Assembly: GCA_017557885.1 (NCBI GenBank)
Contig: JAFYXV010000010.1
Location: forward strand, 40,808 to 104,807
Reading direction: 5' to 3'
Source of the DNA: a bacterium
Lineage (GTDB): Bacteria; Auribacterota; UBA3054
Length of the DNA: 64,000 nt
Below, piece by piece: positions 50,948-58,910 of this stretch (its first letter is position 1; the number at the start of each line of letters is the position of its first letter). Under the pieces are notes generated by a model that worked only from the letters and a program-made list of their open reading frames with translations, did not search any database and had not been told where the DNA came from. The position numbers and the translations under genes are program-made.

Positions 50948-51700
50948 TTACATTACCATGCCGCCGTCCACTACCAAGACCTGGCCGGTGACGTAGGAAG
51001 CCAGATCGGAACAGAAGAAGAGAGCGGCATTCGCGATGTCCTCAGGTTCGCCAAACTGCTTGAGCGCAACCATCTCCAGCATCTTGGCCTTGATTTCATC
51101 GGAAAGTACTTCAGTCATTTTGGTTTTGATGAAGCCCGGGGCGATGGCGTTGGCCGTCACGCCGCGGCTGGCCAGTTCCTTGGCCGTGGTCTTGGTGAGG
51201 GCGATAAGCCCGCCTTTGCTGGCGGAGTAGTTCGCCTGGCCGGCGTTGCCGATGATGCCGACGATGCTGGCCATGTTGACGATGCGCCCGAAGCGCTGCT
51301 TCATCATGATGCGGGCCACGGCTTTCGTGCAGTTGAAGGCGCCCTTAAGGTTGACGCGCAGGACAGCGTCCCACTCGTCTTCGCCCATGCGGATCAAAAG
51401 CGTGTCCTTGGTGATGCCGGCGTTGTTGATGAGGATGTCCAATGATCCGAAGTCGGACTGGATCTGCTCCATCAAAGCTTGCATTTCCGCGAGGTTGGAA
51501 ACGTCGCCGGCGTAGCCCTTGGCCTTGACGCCCATCTCGGTGAGGGCCTGCACGGTCTCAAGGGTAAATTCTTCTTTCAACTCGATGACGGCGATGTTGG
51601 CTCCGGCTCCCGCCAGTTTCTTGGCGATAGCCTGGCCGATGCCTCGGCCGGCGCCGGTCACAACCGCTGTCCTGTTAGTCAGATCTATTGAGTAAGCCAT
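50948..51700 (-). CDS. fabG: 3-oxoacyl-[acyl-carrier-protein] reductase
   Basis: The start is placed at the ATG at 51700 ([22 protein letters not shown]), giving 250 residues; an earlier in-frame ATG adds eight unlikely residues. It shows the TGxxxGIG nucleotide loop (about 14-22), NNAGIT, the catalytic YSASKGG (Tyr-x3-Lys) and VDGGMVM at the end. It reduces beta-ketoacyl-ACP with NADPH. It lies 24 bases downstream of fabD. Confidence 0.97.
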   Translation of the reverse strand: MAYSIDLTNRTAVVTGAGRGIGQAIAKKLAGAGANIAVIELKEEFTLETVQALTEMGVKAKGYAGDVSNLAEMQALMEQIQSDFGSLDILINNAGITKDTLLIRMGEDEWDAVLRVNLKGAFNCTKAVARIMMKQRFGRIVNMASIVGIIGNAGQANYSASKGGLIALTKTTAKELASRGVTANAIAPGFIKTKMTEVLSDEIKAKMLEMVALKQFGEPEDIANAALFFCSDLASYVTGQVLVVDGGMVM

Positions 51701-51724
51701 ATTTTTCCAATTTATTTTTAACAA

Positions 51725-52657
51725 TTATATCAAATCGTTCTCCAATATGCTAGTGATCTCCTCAAACTTGCCGGCGGTTTTGCACACGGCCTCCCGGGAG
51801 ATTTTTTTCGCCAGTCCGCAAAGCACATTGCCGGGCCCCAGCTCCAGGCAGAGATCCGGAGCGAAACTTAAGATAGATTTGAAATCCTCTTCCCACAGAA
51901 CGCTCTCCACGATCTGGCGGCCGAGAAGCTCGGGCATGGAAGCGTCTTCGGGATAGATGGCGCCAAGCACGTTGGAGACAACTGGGAAGCAAGGCTTTTG
52001 CCAATCAGTTTCCTTTAAAAGCGGCAGAAGCTTCTCTCTGGCCGGCTCCATGAAGGGAGAGTGGAAAGCCCCGCCCACAGCCAGCGGCAGGACGCGGCGC
52101 GCTCCGGCTTCAGAAAGGGCTTTGGAGGCTTCCTCCACGCCCGCGGGCGATCCGGAGATAACGATCTGCCCGGGGCAGTTGAAGTTCGCCACGTAAACTT
52201 TTTCAAATTTTCCGCAGATCTCTTTCACAACAGCGCCGTCCAGCTGCAGAACAGCCGCCATGGCGCCGGGCGATGCTTCGGCAGCTTCCTGCATGAAAAG
52301 CGAGCGGGAGCGCACCAGCTTCAATCCTTCCGAAAAAGACAGAACGCCCGCGGCCGTCAGAGCCGCATATTCGCCCAGGCTCAGGCCGCCCGCGGCGACG
52401 ATCGAAAGTTCCGGCTTCTTTTCCTTCAGGGCCGCTAAGGCCGCCAGGGAAACGGTGTAAATAGCCACCTGGGTCACGTCCGTTCTTTTCAGAGCTTCTT
52501 CCGGCCCCTCGAAGAGCGTCGCAAGAAAATCCTCGCCCATCAATGCGGCCGCCGACTCGAAGACGGCTTTCGCGGCCGGGGAGGATTCGTAAAGATCACG
52601 CCCCATGCCCACATACTGGGCGCCCTGTCCGGGGAAAAGCAGCGCTATTTTTTTCAT
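51725..52657 (-). CDS. fabD: Malonyl CoA-acyl carrier protein transacylase
   Basis: A 310-residue FabD with LFPGQGAQYVGMG at the start, the nucleophile Ser in GLSLGEYAAL (about 92), a catalytic His in VGGAFHSPFMEPAREKL (about 200) and NFNCPGQIVISG. It loads malonate from malonyl-CoA onto ACP. The motif is GLSLGE rather than GHSLGE; many bacteria use this form, so it is not odd. It follows plsX closely, as in most fab operons. Confidence 0.97.
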   Translation of the reverse strand: MKKIALLFPGQGAQYVGMGRDLYESSPAAKAVFESAAALMGEDFLATLFEGPEEALKRTDVTQVAIYTVSLAALAALKEKKPELSIVAAGGLSLGEYAALTAAGVLSFSEGLKLVRSRSLFMQEAAEASPGAMAAVLQLDGAVVKEICGKFEKVYVANFNCPGQIVISGSPAGVEEASKALSEAGARRVLPLAVGGAFHSPFMEPAREKLLPLLKETDWQKPCFPVVSNVLGAIYPEDASMPELLGRQIVESVLWEEDFKSILSFAPDLCLELGPGNVLCGLAKKISREAVCKTAGKFEEITSILENDLI

Positions 52658-52664
52658 AAAAAAT

Positions 52665-53675
52665 TCAGTTGTTTTGAGGTGAATTTAAAGCTTCCTTGAT
52701 ATAGCTGTTCAGATCGTGGGCCACTATCTCCTGCGCCCTGAAGATCGCCGCGCACAAAGCGTCGGCATGGGAATTACCGTGGGCTATGATGCAGGTCCCG
52801 TTGACGCCCAACAGAGGCGCGCCTCCGAACTTGCTTACGTCGAAGTGCCTTCTGATCTGCTGGGCCGGCGACTGGGAGAAAAAGGATGCGAACAGCCTTG
52901 AGAACCCGTATTTGTTGGTCTGGGGATGCGAGATCATGGTCCTGATGCCGCTGGCCATGCCTTCCATGACCTTCAGCGCCACGTTCCCCACGAAGCCGTC
53001 GCAGACGATGACGTCCACTTTCCCCAGGAAAATATCCTGCCCTTCCACATTGCCGTAAAAATGCAGCGGCGACTGCTTCAAGAGCGCATGCGCCTCCCTG
53101 GTCTCCCGGTTTCCCTTTTCGTCCTCTTCGCCCACCGACAGAAGCCCCACCACAGGGTGAGTCTTCCTTAAGACATGCCTGGCGTAGCAGGCCCCCATCT
53201 TCGCGAACTGTACCAGATTGGCGGCTTTGCAGTTAACAGTCGCTCCCGCGTCCAGCAATACCGTCGCCCCGAAGGGCCCCGGCACCAGCGACGCGATAGC
53301 CGGCCTGTCCACACCCGGCAAAAGCTCCCACTCCATCCTGGCGGCCGCGGCCAGCGCCCCGGTATTCCCGGCGGACACCACCGCGTCCACTTCGCCCGTG
53401 GCGGCCATTCTGGTCGCCACGGCGATGGAGGAGTCCCGCTTCTTGCGCAATGTGACAGCGGGGGATTCGGACATCTCCACGTTCTGAGAAGCGTGGACCA
53501 CCCTGAGAGGCGCGTTCCCGGCGTTCAGTTCCGCCAGGCAGGCTTCGATCCTTTCGGCGTCGCCCACCAGGGTAATATTAGCCTCAGAATCGCCGCTGGC
53601 GACATATTTCAGAGCGCCTGCGACGATCTCAGAAGGGGCGTAATCACCGCCCATAGCGTCGACAGCAATACGCAT
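52665..53675 (-). CDS. plsX: Phosphate acyltransferase
   Basis: A 336-residue PlsX: RIAVDAMGGDYAPSEIV at the start, ESPAVTLRKKRDSSIAVA, VDAVVSAGNTGALAAA (about 96-111), GPFGATVLLDAGATVNCKAANLVQFA, and EGQDIFLGKVDVIVCDGFVGNVALKVMEG. It converts acyl-ACP to acyl-phosphate for phospholipid synthesis. It is the usual second gene after rpmF, 21 bases away, and starts the lipid part of the operon. Confidence 0.97.
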   Translation of the reverse strand: MRIAVDAMGGDYAPSEIVAGALKYVASGDSEANITLVGDAERIEACLAELNAGNAPLRVVHASQNVEMSESPAVTLRKKRDSSIAVATRMAATGEVDAVVSAGNTGALAAAARMEWELLPGVDRPAIASLVPGPFGATVLLDAGATVNCKAANLVQFAKMGACYARHVLRKTHPVVGLLSVGEEDEKGNRETREAHALLKQSPLHFYGNVEGQDIFLGKVDVIVCDGFVGNVALKVMEGMASGIRTMISHPQTNKYGFSRLFASFFSQSPAQQIRRHFDVSKFGGAPLLGVNGTCIIAHGNSHADALCAAIFRAQEIVAHDLNSYIKEALNSPQNN

Positions 53676-53696
53676 TGCGGACGCAAAAACAAAAGA

Positions 53697-53885
53697 TTAT
53701 TCAGCGACGGTAGCCAGAGCGATGACGCGGCGGCCCTTGTAGAAACCGCACTTCGGGCAAACCACATGGGGCTTCTTTTCGTAGCCGCAGTTGGAGCAAG
53801 CCAGCGTCTGGGGCACGGTCAAAGAATCATGAGTGCGACGTTTGTCGCGACGAGTCTGAGAATGTCTGCGTTTTGGATTAGCCAT
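53697..53885 (-). CDS. rpmF: 50S ribosomal protein L32
   Basis: A 62-residue L32 with ANPKRRHSQTRRDKRRTHDSL, and the zinc ribbon CSNCGYEKKPHVVCPKCGFY (two CxxC pairs intact, in contrast to the reduced L33 in this window). It is the first gene of the rpmF-plsX-fabD-fabG-acpP-fabF operon, a very common bacterial arrangement that links ribosome and lipid synthesis. A strong promoter sits upstream. The ribosome site is weak. Confidence 0.97.
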   Translation of the reverse strand: MANPKRRHSQTRRDKRRTHDSLTVPQTLACSNCGYEKKPHVVCPKCGFYKGRRVIALATVAE

Positions 53886-53935
53886 AAAAATCTCACTGTT
53901 TTAGTTATTTAATTCATTTTTAATTGTGAATAGGA

Positions 53936-53964
53936 ATTATACCATAACCACCCCCATAAGTCAA
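53936..53964 (-). promoter_or_regulatory. rpmF-fab operon promoter
   Basis: On the minus strand TTGACT (53964-53959) is followed after 17 bases by TATAAT (53941-53936), which also has the TGG extension. A start point near 53929 gives a leader of about 45 bases. This is the strongest consensus promoter in the window. Confidence 0.85.
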
Positions 53965-54138
53965 AGCCCCACCCCCCCAAAAAAAGCCCAACCCTCCCAA
54001 ACCACAAACGCCCCATATTCCACTCAAAGCAATCCGCAAAAATTCGATCATAAAGTCACGAGGTCGCCTTTTCGTGATAAAGCCATCACAAATGTGGTTG
54101 GTTTATAGGATCATTATCATATAATTTTTGTCCTCTTT

Positions 54139-54147
54139 TGCTAAAAT
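54139..54147 (+). promoter_or_regulatory. Extended -10 next to the lipoate ligase-family start
   Basis: TGCTAAAAT ends 6 bases before the ATG at 54154, predicting a leaderless mRNA. A second possible -10, TATAAT at 54120-54125 with TTGGTT 16 bases upstream, would give a 22-base leader instead. Confidence 0.5.
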
Positions 54148-54153
54148 TGAGCC

Positions 54154-54804
54154 ATGGCAACACTCGGCTTAAAATATCTCGACACGCCGTCTCTTTCCAT
54201 AAGCGAGCAGATCGCCTTGGACAGAGAACTCATGTCTGAAGTCGGCAGCGGAAAGCGCTCTCCTCTTCTACGCTTCTATAACTTCACTGACGAGGCCATT
54301 GTCTTAGGCCTCAGCCAGGAGGAGGAGAAATATGTCCAGATATCCCACGCCCAGGAAGACGATGTACCTGTCCTAAGACGCTTCTCAGGAGGAGGAACGG
54401 TCTTCATCCACCCAGGCTGCCTGGTCTATACGATCATAACCACAATAACCACTCCTTTCAAACGCTTCGACGTCATGGGCGCCTACAGAACAGCCTTCGC
54501 CCCAATAATCGACGCCTTCCAAAACCAAGGCCTCGATTTAGAATTCCACGAGCCCTGCGATCTGGCCATCCAAAACAAAAAGATCGCCGGCAACGCCCAA
54601 TCCCAAAAAAACGGAGCCATCCTCATCCACGGCAGCTTCCTCATCGCCCCCGACCTCCAGAGGATCAACCGCTACCTCAAGGAACCCGACATCCGCCCCG
54701 ACTACCGCGCCCAGCGCCAGCACGAAGACTTCCTTCTGCCCCTCGCACAACTCGGCTTCACCGAGCAAAGCCTTAAAACGCTCCTCATCAACGCCTGGTG
54801 TTAA
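54154..54804 (+). CDS. Lipoate-protein ligase A family protein
   Basis: A 216-residue LplA/LipB-fold protein. It shows LDRELMSEV, LRFYNFTDEAIVLGLSQ, the substrate-loop VLRRFSGGGTVFIHPGCLVYT (RRxSGGGxVxH, about 73-93) and the catalytic-Lys region DLAIQNKKIAGNAQSQKNGAILIHGS (about 137-162). It attaches lipoate or octanoate to the lipoyl domains of oxoacid dehydrogenases or GcvH. It is the short form without the C-terminal accessory domain, so it could be a ligase or an amidotransferase-like octanoyltransferase. Its stop codon lies inside the inverted repeat that marks the end of the G+C-rich core. Confidence 0.88.
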   Translation: MATLGLKYLDTPSLSISEQIALDRELMSEVGSGKRSPLLRFYNFTDEAIVLGLSQEEEKYVQISHAQEDDVPVLRRFSGGGTVFIHPGCLVYTIITTITTPFKRFDVMGAYRTAFAPIIDAFQNQGLDLEFHEPCDLAIQNKKIAGNAQSQKNGAILIHGSFLIAPDLQRINRYLKEPDIRPDYRAQRQHEDFLLPLAQLGFTEQSLKTLLINAWC

Positions 54805-54847
54805 CGCTCGCGCACTATATATAAAGAAAGATAGCGCGAAGCGTTAA
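54801..54847. repeat. Inverted repeat at the core/island boundary
   Basis: TTAACGCTCGCGC (54801-54813) and GCGCGAAGCGTTAA (54834-54847) are inverted repeats that differ by one bulged base, around a 20-base A+T-rich centre. It may be the lplA-family terminator, since the stop codon lies in the left arm, but the T-run is weak. It sits where base composition changes. Confidence 0.7.
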
Positions 54848-55001
54848 GTTTTCAGCAAAAAAACTCCATATTTTTAGAAAAACATTTCGGCGCTCTTTAT
54901 AAGAGGTTAAAATTAGCCAATTTCTAAAAAGATTTTGAAATTGAAAAAAACTCTCTGGACAAATACAAGGCTAACGCTAATGTAGGTATTTATATCAGAC
55001 C

Positions 55002-55029
55002 TTGATTTTTATCTTTTTTTTGGTAAAAT
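55002..55029 (+). promoter_or_regulatory. Promoter of the island operon
   Basis: TTGATT (55002-55007), 16 bases, then TAAAAT (55024-55029), which has the TGG extension (55021-55023). The start would be near 55036, leaving a leader of about 145 bases. Confidence 0.65.
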
Positions 55030-55110
55030 TTACCTATAAAATGTGGTTAGGCATTGCTAGTTATAAAAGTAACGAAACAATCGCTTGGGCTGTAAGTTAA
55101 TCATCTTATC

Positions 55111-55176
55111 AATTTGTTGTTTTCTCCTCTTCTTCGGCAACAAATTGTATTAAAAGAATGAGGAGGAAAGGGGAAG
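55111..55176 (+). promoter_or_regulatory. Structured leader with possible anti-Shine-Dalgarno loop
   Basis: AATTTGTTG (55111-55119) and CAACAAATT (55138-55146) form a 9-bp stem. Its 18-base loop contains CTCCTC, exactly complementary to the GAGGAG of the ribosome site near 55161-55166. The loop could block translation of the first gene. This is inference from complementarity alone. Confidence 0.45.
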
Positions 55177-55179
55177 GTC

Positions 55180-55941
55180 ATGTTGAGTAAAAAATATTTT
55201 TTGTTGCCTTCAATAGCACTATATATATTAGTGCTATACGGGTGTTCTGCAGATGTTGATGTTTCAAAAAACAAAAGCATTAATCAAGCATCTCCGAAAA
55301 CGAAAGAAGTCAAAGAGTTTGGGAAACCAAAAAGAGCAACTCAAGAAGACATTTTAGAGGCTGAACGGAATGAAAACGAAGCTCAGTATTCAACAACTAA
55401 TGCTGTGGCTTTGTATGTAGAAAAGCCAATGGCATGGTTTGCTGAGACAAACGAAAAGATGATTTTTACCCGTCAAAAGTTATTGGAAGCCCAAGCAAGA
55501 ATTAGCCAAATTTGCGGAAAATATGAGAGACAAGTAAAAGCTAGCGGTGATAAAAACAAGGGTTATTTGGATCTTTTAGACAAAGCGGAAGAGGCAAGAA
55601 TTGCCGGCAATACAAAAGGATGGCCCGTTGCTTTTGATCAATGGGTTATAGAAGATGAGGAGGCGCTTAATGAAAAAATTTCCGAGATAAATACAGCAAT
55701 GGGAAAAAGCAATATACTCAGCGTTGAAGATACTGCTATGTATAATGCAGCAAAAAAAGGTTTGAAAACTTCTCGTGAAACGCTCGTGCGTTTTGACGAT
55801 GCTTACGGGAAGTTTGTGCGAACTTGGGACAAGGTTAAACTAGGTGTTCTAGGTGGCATTCCTGTAGAGATGGAAAAAGATGTTGACGAGGCTATTGACA
55901 CTACGCAAATTTTTATTAACGAATGGAATAAGGTGAAATAA
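55180..55941 (+). CDS. Island lipoprotein, helical
   Basis: A 253-residue protein with a lipoprotein signal: a hydrophobic segment to residue 21 ending LYGC, with Cys22 as the lipidation site. The mature part is Lys/Glu-rich and mostly helical, with a central coiled-coil-like stretch (EKMIFTRQKLLEAQARISQICGKYERQVKAS). No family is recognised. AGGAGG and GGAAGG lie upstream. It is the first gene of the A+T-rich operon and is 4 bases from the next. Location is probably the inner leaflet of the outer membrane, or periplasmic. Confidence 0.75.
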   Translation: MLSKKYFLLPSIALYILVLYGCSADVDVSKNKSINQASPKTKEVKEFGKPKRATQEDILEAERNENEAQYSTTNAVALYVEKPMAWFAETNEKMIFTRQKLLEAQARISQICGKYERQVKASGDKNKGYLDLLDKAEEARIAGNTKGWPVAFDQWVIEDEEALNEKISEINTAMGKSNILSVEDTAMYNAAKKGLKTSRETLVRFDDAYGKFVRTWDKVKLGVLGGIPVEMEKDVDEAIDTTQIFINEWNKVK

Positions 55942-55945
55942 GATT

Positions 55946-56740
55946 ATGGGTCTCTTTGATCTTCTTAAATTTATTATTATCATAGGAATTATCTCCTTAA
56001 TAGTTGGTATTTTTTTAATCCGCAATCGTTCTGATGCTATTGTAGAGACTTTTCAAAAGACTCAAGAATTGGGAGAAAGAATAAATGATCTTCAGAATCC
56101 GAATGCTGAAAAAAAAACACCATATACAGAAAGGTCAGAAGATGAATTACTGGATGAAATAACAGGTCTTGGAGAAGATCCTACAACGGAATTATTGGAC
56201 GGCAAACTAAGCACTATGAAAGCCGTTCGTGACAATACTGTCATCAAACAAACATCGATTAAATCTCGTTTGAAGGCAGCCCAAGAATCATTCGGACGTT
56301 TAAGAGGTGAACGAGAACAATTGAAGAAGAAACTGGATCAACTTAAAGAAGAGTTTAACAATTATCCTGATGATGAAAGCGTTGGGGACGAGTTGGCCCA
56401 ATGTGATGAAGACCTCGAAGAAAAAGAGAGAGAGTTACTTCAAGCTGAAGCAGATGTGAAAATACTAAAAGATTACGATTATAGAATGAGTCGTGAAGTG
56501 GCTGCGCTTTCAGATGCTATTCGCAAATGCGAAGCTCAGGGGGAACCGATTTTAACAGCGTCCGAATATGACTCTTTAAAAAACGATCTTGAATCAGCAC
56601 ATGGCGCTTCTAGCTCAATCAACCAACTTCGTAGAAATGCCGATAGCAGAACTATGGATGTTTCTTCCGGGGTTAAGGGCGAAAAAGCAAGAAAAAGGGA
56701 ACGCCTTGAGAAATTTCGCAATAACAACACACAAGAATAA
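55946..56740 (+). CDS. Bitopic coiled-coil membrane protein
   Basis: A 264-residue protein with one N-terminal transmembrane helix (about 8-26, FIIIIGIISLIVGIFLI) and a long charged part. Residues about 95-190 have strong coiled-coil character (SIKSRLKAAQESFGRLRGEREQLKKKLDQLKEEF..., then DLEEKERELLQAEADVKIL). The C-terminus is basic (KARKRERLEKFRNNN). The family is not recognised. Such proteins often span the periplasm or tether complexes at the inner membrane. It is 4 bases after the lipoprotein and 11 bases before the next gene, so it is part of one transcript. Confidence 0.75.
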   Translation: MGLFDLLKFIIIIGIISLIVGIFLIRNRSDAIVETFQKTQELGERINDLQNPNAEKKTPYTERSEDELLDEITGLGEDPTTELLDGKLSTMKAVRDNTVIKQTSIKSRLKAAQESFGRLRGEREQLKKKLDQLKEEFNNYPDDESVGDELAQCDEDLEEKERELLQAEADVKILKDYDYRMSREVAALSDAIRKCEAQGEPILTASEYDSLKNDLESAHGASSSINQLRRNADSRTMDVSSGVKGEKARKRERLEKFRNNNTQE

Positions 56741-56751
56741 GAGGTAAAAAA

Positions 56752-57519
56752 ATGGGAGCAAATGCAATTGTAAACATAGTTTGTTTAGGTATAGCAGGAC
56801 TCGGGGCTTTGTTCAGCCTTTTTCTTCCTAGCGATAAAGAAGAACAGCCAGAGCAGCAATCCCAAACCGAGATGGTATCTAACCAAAGCACATCTACTAC
56901 TACAGTCAATACGTATAATATAAATAACTCTTCCAGTTACAATAGTGGTTCCAGTGGCACCTCAAGTGGAGTTCGCATGGGAGCGGCAACCACTTCGTCT
57001 GGAGATATGTTTATATCGGCATATGAAAGTTCACATCCAATATCATATGATTTGGCAAATCCGCAACCTGGGATGATTTTTAAAGGCTATAATCTTGAGA
57101 GACAAAATAGGGACGCGTTGCCAGGGATTTTGGATAAGTCAGCAACAGTTAAATCAACAATAGCGACCACAGAAACTTTTTCTTGGAGTCAATTTTCAAA
57201 AAATACTGCGATTAGCCAAGGCGTTTGGGAAGGATTTCTTAAATGTACACGCTCCGCAACTTGCACAATATTAATTAAACAAGACAATTGGCAAGGGAAC
57301 GGATGCATTTTATTTGTTAATGGGAAAAAGGTTTGTTCAGGATATGGACAGCAATCAGTTGATGTTGATATGAAAGCCGGTTTTAACCATATCAAGGTTA
57401 TAGCACAAAACAAACCTGTTTCGATTTATCTTTCTCCTAAAGGCAGCACAGATGACCCCAAACTTCTATCTCCATCTATGCTCTATCATGATGATATTCC
57501 AGAAGATGATGTTATTTAA
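56752..57519 (+). CDS. Membrane-anchored protein with the shared four-cysteine domain
   Basis: A 255-residue protein: a transmembrane helix (about 3-24), a Gln/Ser/Asn/Gly-rich linker (about 33-80), then a folded domain (about 100-255). This domain is nearly identical to the secreted protein at 58911: GMIFKGYNL, WEGFLKCTRSATCTILIKQDNW, CILFVNGKKVCSGYGQQSVDV, KAGFNHIKVIAQNKPVSIYLSPKGS and the ending PEDDVI. The arrangement (beta strands, buried Trp, VNG turn, and AGFNHIKV) resembles a PA14- or carbohydrate-binding-like beta sandwich. The four cysteines could form two disulfides if the domain is exported. GAGGTAAA precedes it. The family is not recognised. Confidence 0.78.
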   Translation: MGANAIVNIVCLGIAGLGALFSLFLPSDKEEQPEQQSQTEMVSNQSTSTTTVNTYNINNSSSYNSGSSGTSSGVRMGAATTSSGDMFISAYESSHPISYDLANPQPGMIFKGYNLERQNRDALPGILDKSATVKSTIATTETFSWSQFSKNTAISQGVWEGFLKCTRSATCTILIKQDNWQGNGCILFVNGKKVCSGYGQQSVDVDMKAGFNHIKVIAQNKPVSIYLSPKGSTDDPKLLSPSMLYHDDIPEDDVI

Positions 57520-57560
57520 TATTGATAAAATTTAGTAATAGCAATATATTAGTAAAAATT

Positions 57561-58880
57561 ATGAAAAAAATAACTTCAATTATTATTATTGTGGTTTTCA
57601 TCATATGTGGTTGTAATAATTCACAGTTTGATGCGCCAGAAAATCCATCGCAGTCTATTTCCGAAAGGGAAAAAACACCAGATGAGATTTTGGGATTAAA
57701 AGAACCGGGAAGGCTAGCGGCGTCAGTAGAAGCATGGGCTAAGTCCAATGAACTTGGGGATTATTTTCGTCAATCTCGTGATCGATTGGCCAAACTTCGT
57801 GCCCAGTTGATTGAAGACTACAAAGTGCGAACTGAATCAGATCTCGAGCCTACGAGCTTTACTCGAGAAACACTTGGCAAATATAACGAAACCTATGATG
57901 TTGACGCAGCCCTCGTCAAATTTATGGTTGAGTGTTATTCTCGCAAGGAAGTTCGTCCATTGCCCCAAAATATTTCTCGTCATTTTACTACCGCAATGGA
58001 AGATAGAGGAAAAATGCGAGAAATTATTAAAGAAGCCCCTAATACCATTTCTCGATTAGAAAACGAATTGGAAACCTTTAAATTAGAAGTTTCAAATATT
58101 GGCTCTTTTTCTTGGTCACAAGAAAAAGAATTAAACGATTGGAAAGAGATTCAACAAAAGATTAACGATGTTTTTTCAAGATCTGGTAAAGCAAACAGTC
58201 AAGCTGCAGCCCTGCTAGCTAATTTGGAAAAAGCAACAGAAAATGACATGTCGGAACAAACCTACAATCTTCGTGATCAGGCGGACCATTTAAAATCCGA
58301 TTTGTCTTCTTTTTACAATCATATTACACAGCAATTAGAAATAGTTAATGGCCAAATATTATTAACAAGTTTTTCTGATAATTGCAAAGCTATTATAGAA
58401 GGAACGAAATCAGTTCCTATAGCTTTGGATAATAAGAAAAAAAGAATGGCGGAGATCAAGGAGCTCATTAGCCAATTAACGTCATCACGAAGTCGCGGGT
58501 ATTCCGACTTAGCTTCTTTAGATCAGCAAGCTGCATCATTAAAATCTCGTTCCCAAAAGGAAGGGCAGGATGAGATTTCTTTAGGTAATCGTATTCAAAA
58601 ATTAGCTAGGAATTACCAAAATGTATTTGGTTCCTCGGCCATATATCGCTTAAAAAAAGAATTGCCGGAAGAATCTGCGTGTGCACAAATAGATACTTGT
58701 CTAGCAAACTTTAAACGCTCAATTAACGCGTCTCCTAATGCTGATTTATCTAGTGCTTTTACAAATCTTGAATCAAAAGCTTACCAACTATCTGATCGCA
58801 TGGAAGAAGAGGCTCTTCTAAAGCGAATGGATGAAACTTTAAATTCTGTCAAAAAGCTTGCCGCAAGAGCGCGGCAATAA
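57561..58880 (+). CDS. Island lipoprotein with long coiled coil
   Basis: The start is the ATG at 57561 (MKKITSIIIIVVFIICGC), which gives a lipoprotein signal with Cys18; an upstream in-frame start at 57522 is less likely. The 439-residue product is almost wholly helical with several coiled-coil segments (SRDRLAKLRAQLIED, ISRLENELETFKLEVS, LASLDQQAASLKSRSQ, KKRMAEIKELISQL). No enzyme domain is seen. It overlaps no neighbour but follows the four-cysteine gene by 41 bases. It may form an elongated periplasmic fibre or scaffold. Confidence 0.75.
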   Translation: MKKITSIIIIVVFIICGCNNSQFDAPENPSQSISEREKTPDEILGLKEPGRLAASVEAWAKSNELGDYFRQSRDRLAKLRAQLIEDYKVRTESDLEPTSFTRETLGKYNETYDVDAALVKFMVECYSRKEVRPLPQNISRHFTTAMEDRGKMREIIKEAPNTISRLENELETFKLEVSNIGSFSWSQEKELNDWKEIQQKINDVFSRSGKANSQAAALLANLEKATENDMSEQTYNLRDQADHLKSDLSSFYNHITQQLEIVNGQILLTSFSDNCKAIIEGTKSVPIALDNKKKRMAEIKELISQLTSSRSRGYSDLASLDQQAASLKSRSQKEGQDEISLGNRIQKLARNYQNVFGSSAIYRLKKELPEESACAQIDTCLANFKRSINASPNADLSSAFTNLESKAYQLSDRMEEEALLKRMDETLNSVKKLAARARQ

Positions 58881-58910
58881 ATTTTTAACAATCTAAGCAA
58901 AGGAAAAATT

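Larger units (their letters stand above)
54805..55179. other. 375-bp A+T-rich region and leader of the island operon
   Basis: No protein gene is supported here. The left part holds the right arm of the boundary inverted repeat. The right part holds a promoter at 55002-55029 and a structured leader with a 9-bp inverted repeat at 55111-55146. Between them there is nothing recognisable. Base composition switches to A+T-rich in this stretch. Confidence 0.7.

Noticed and set aside
52092-52126. FabD motif GLSLGE in place of GHSLGE as an anomaly
   Set aside because: This variant occurs in many bacterial FabD proteins; the nucleophile Ser and the second catalytic His are both present.
53926-54108. 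60-residue frame in the G-poor stretch upstream of the lipoate ligase-family gene
   Set aside because: Thr/Ser/Pro-rich translation of a C- and A-rich spacer, no ribosome site, and it would overlap the fab promoter.
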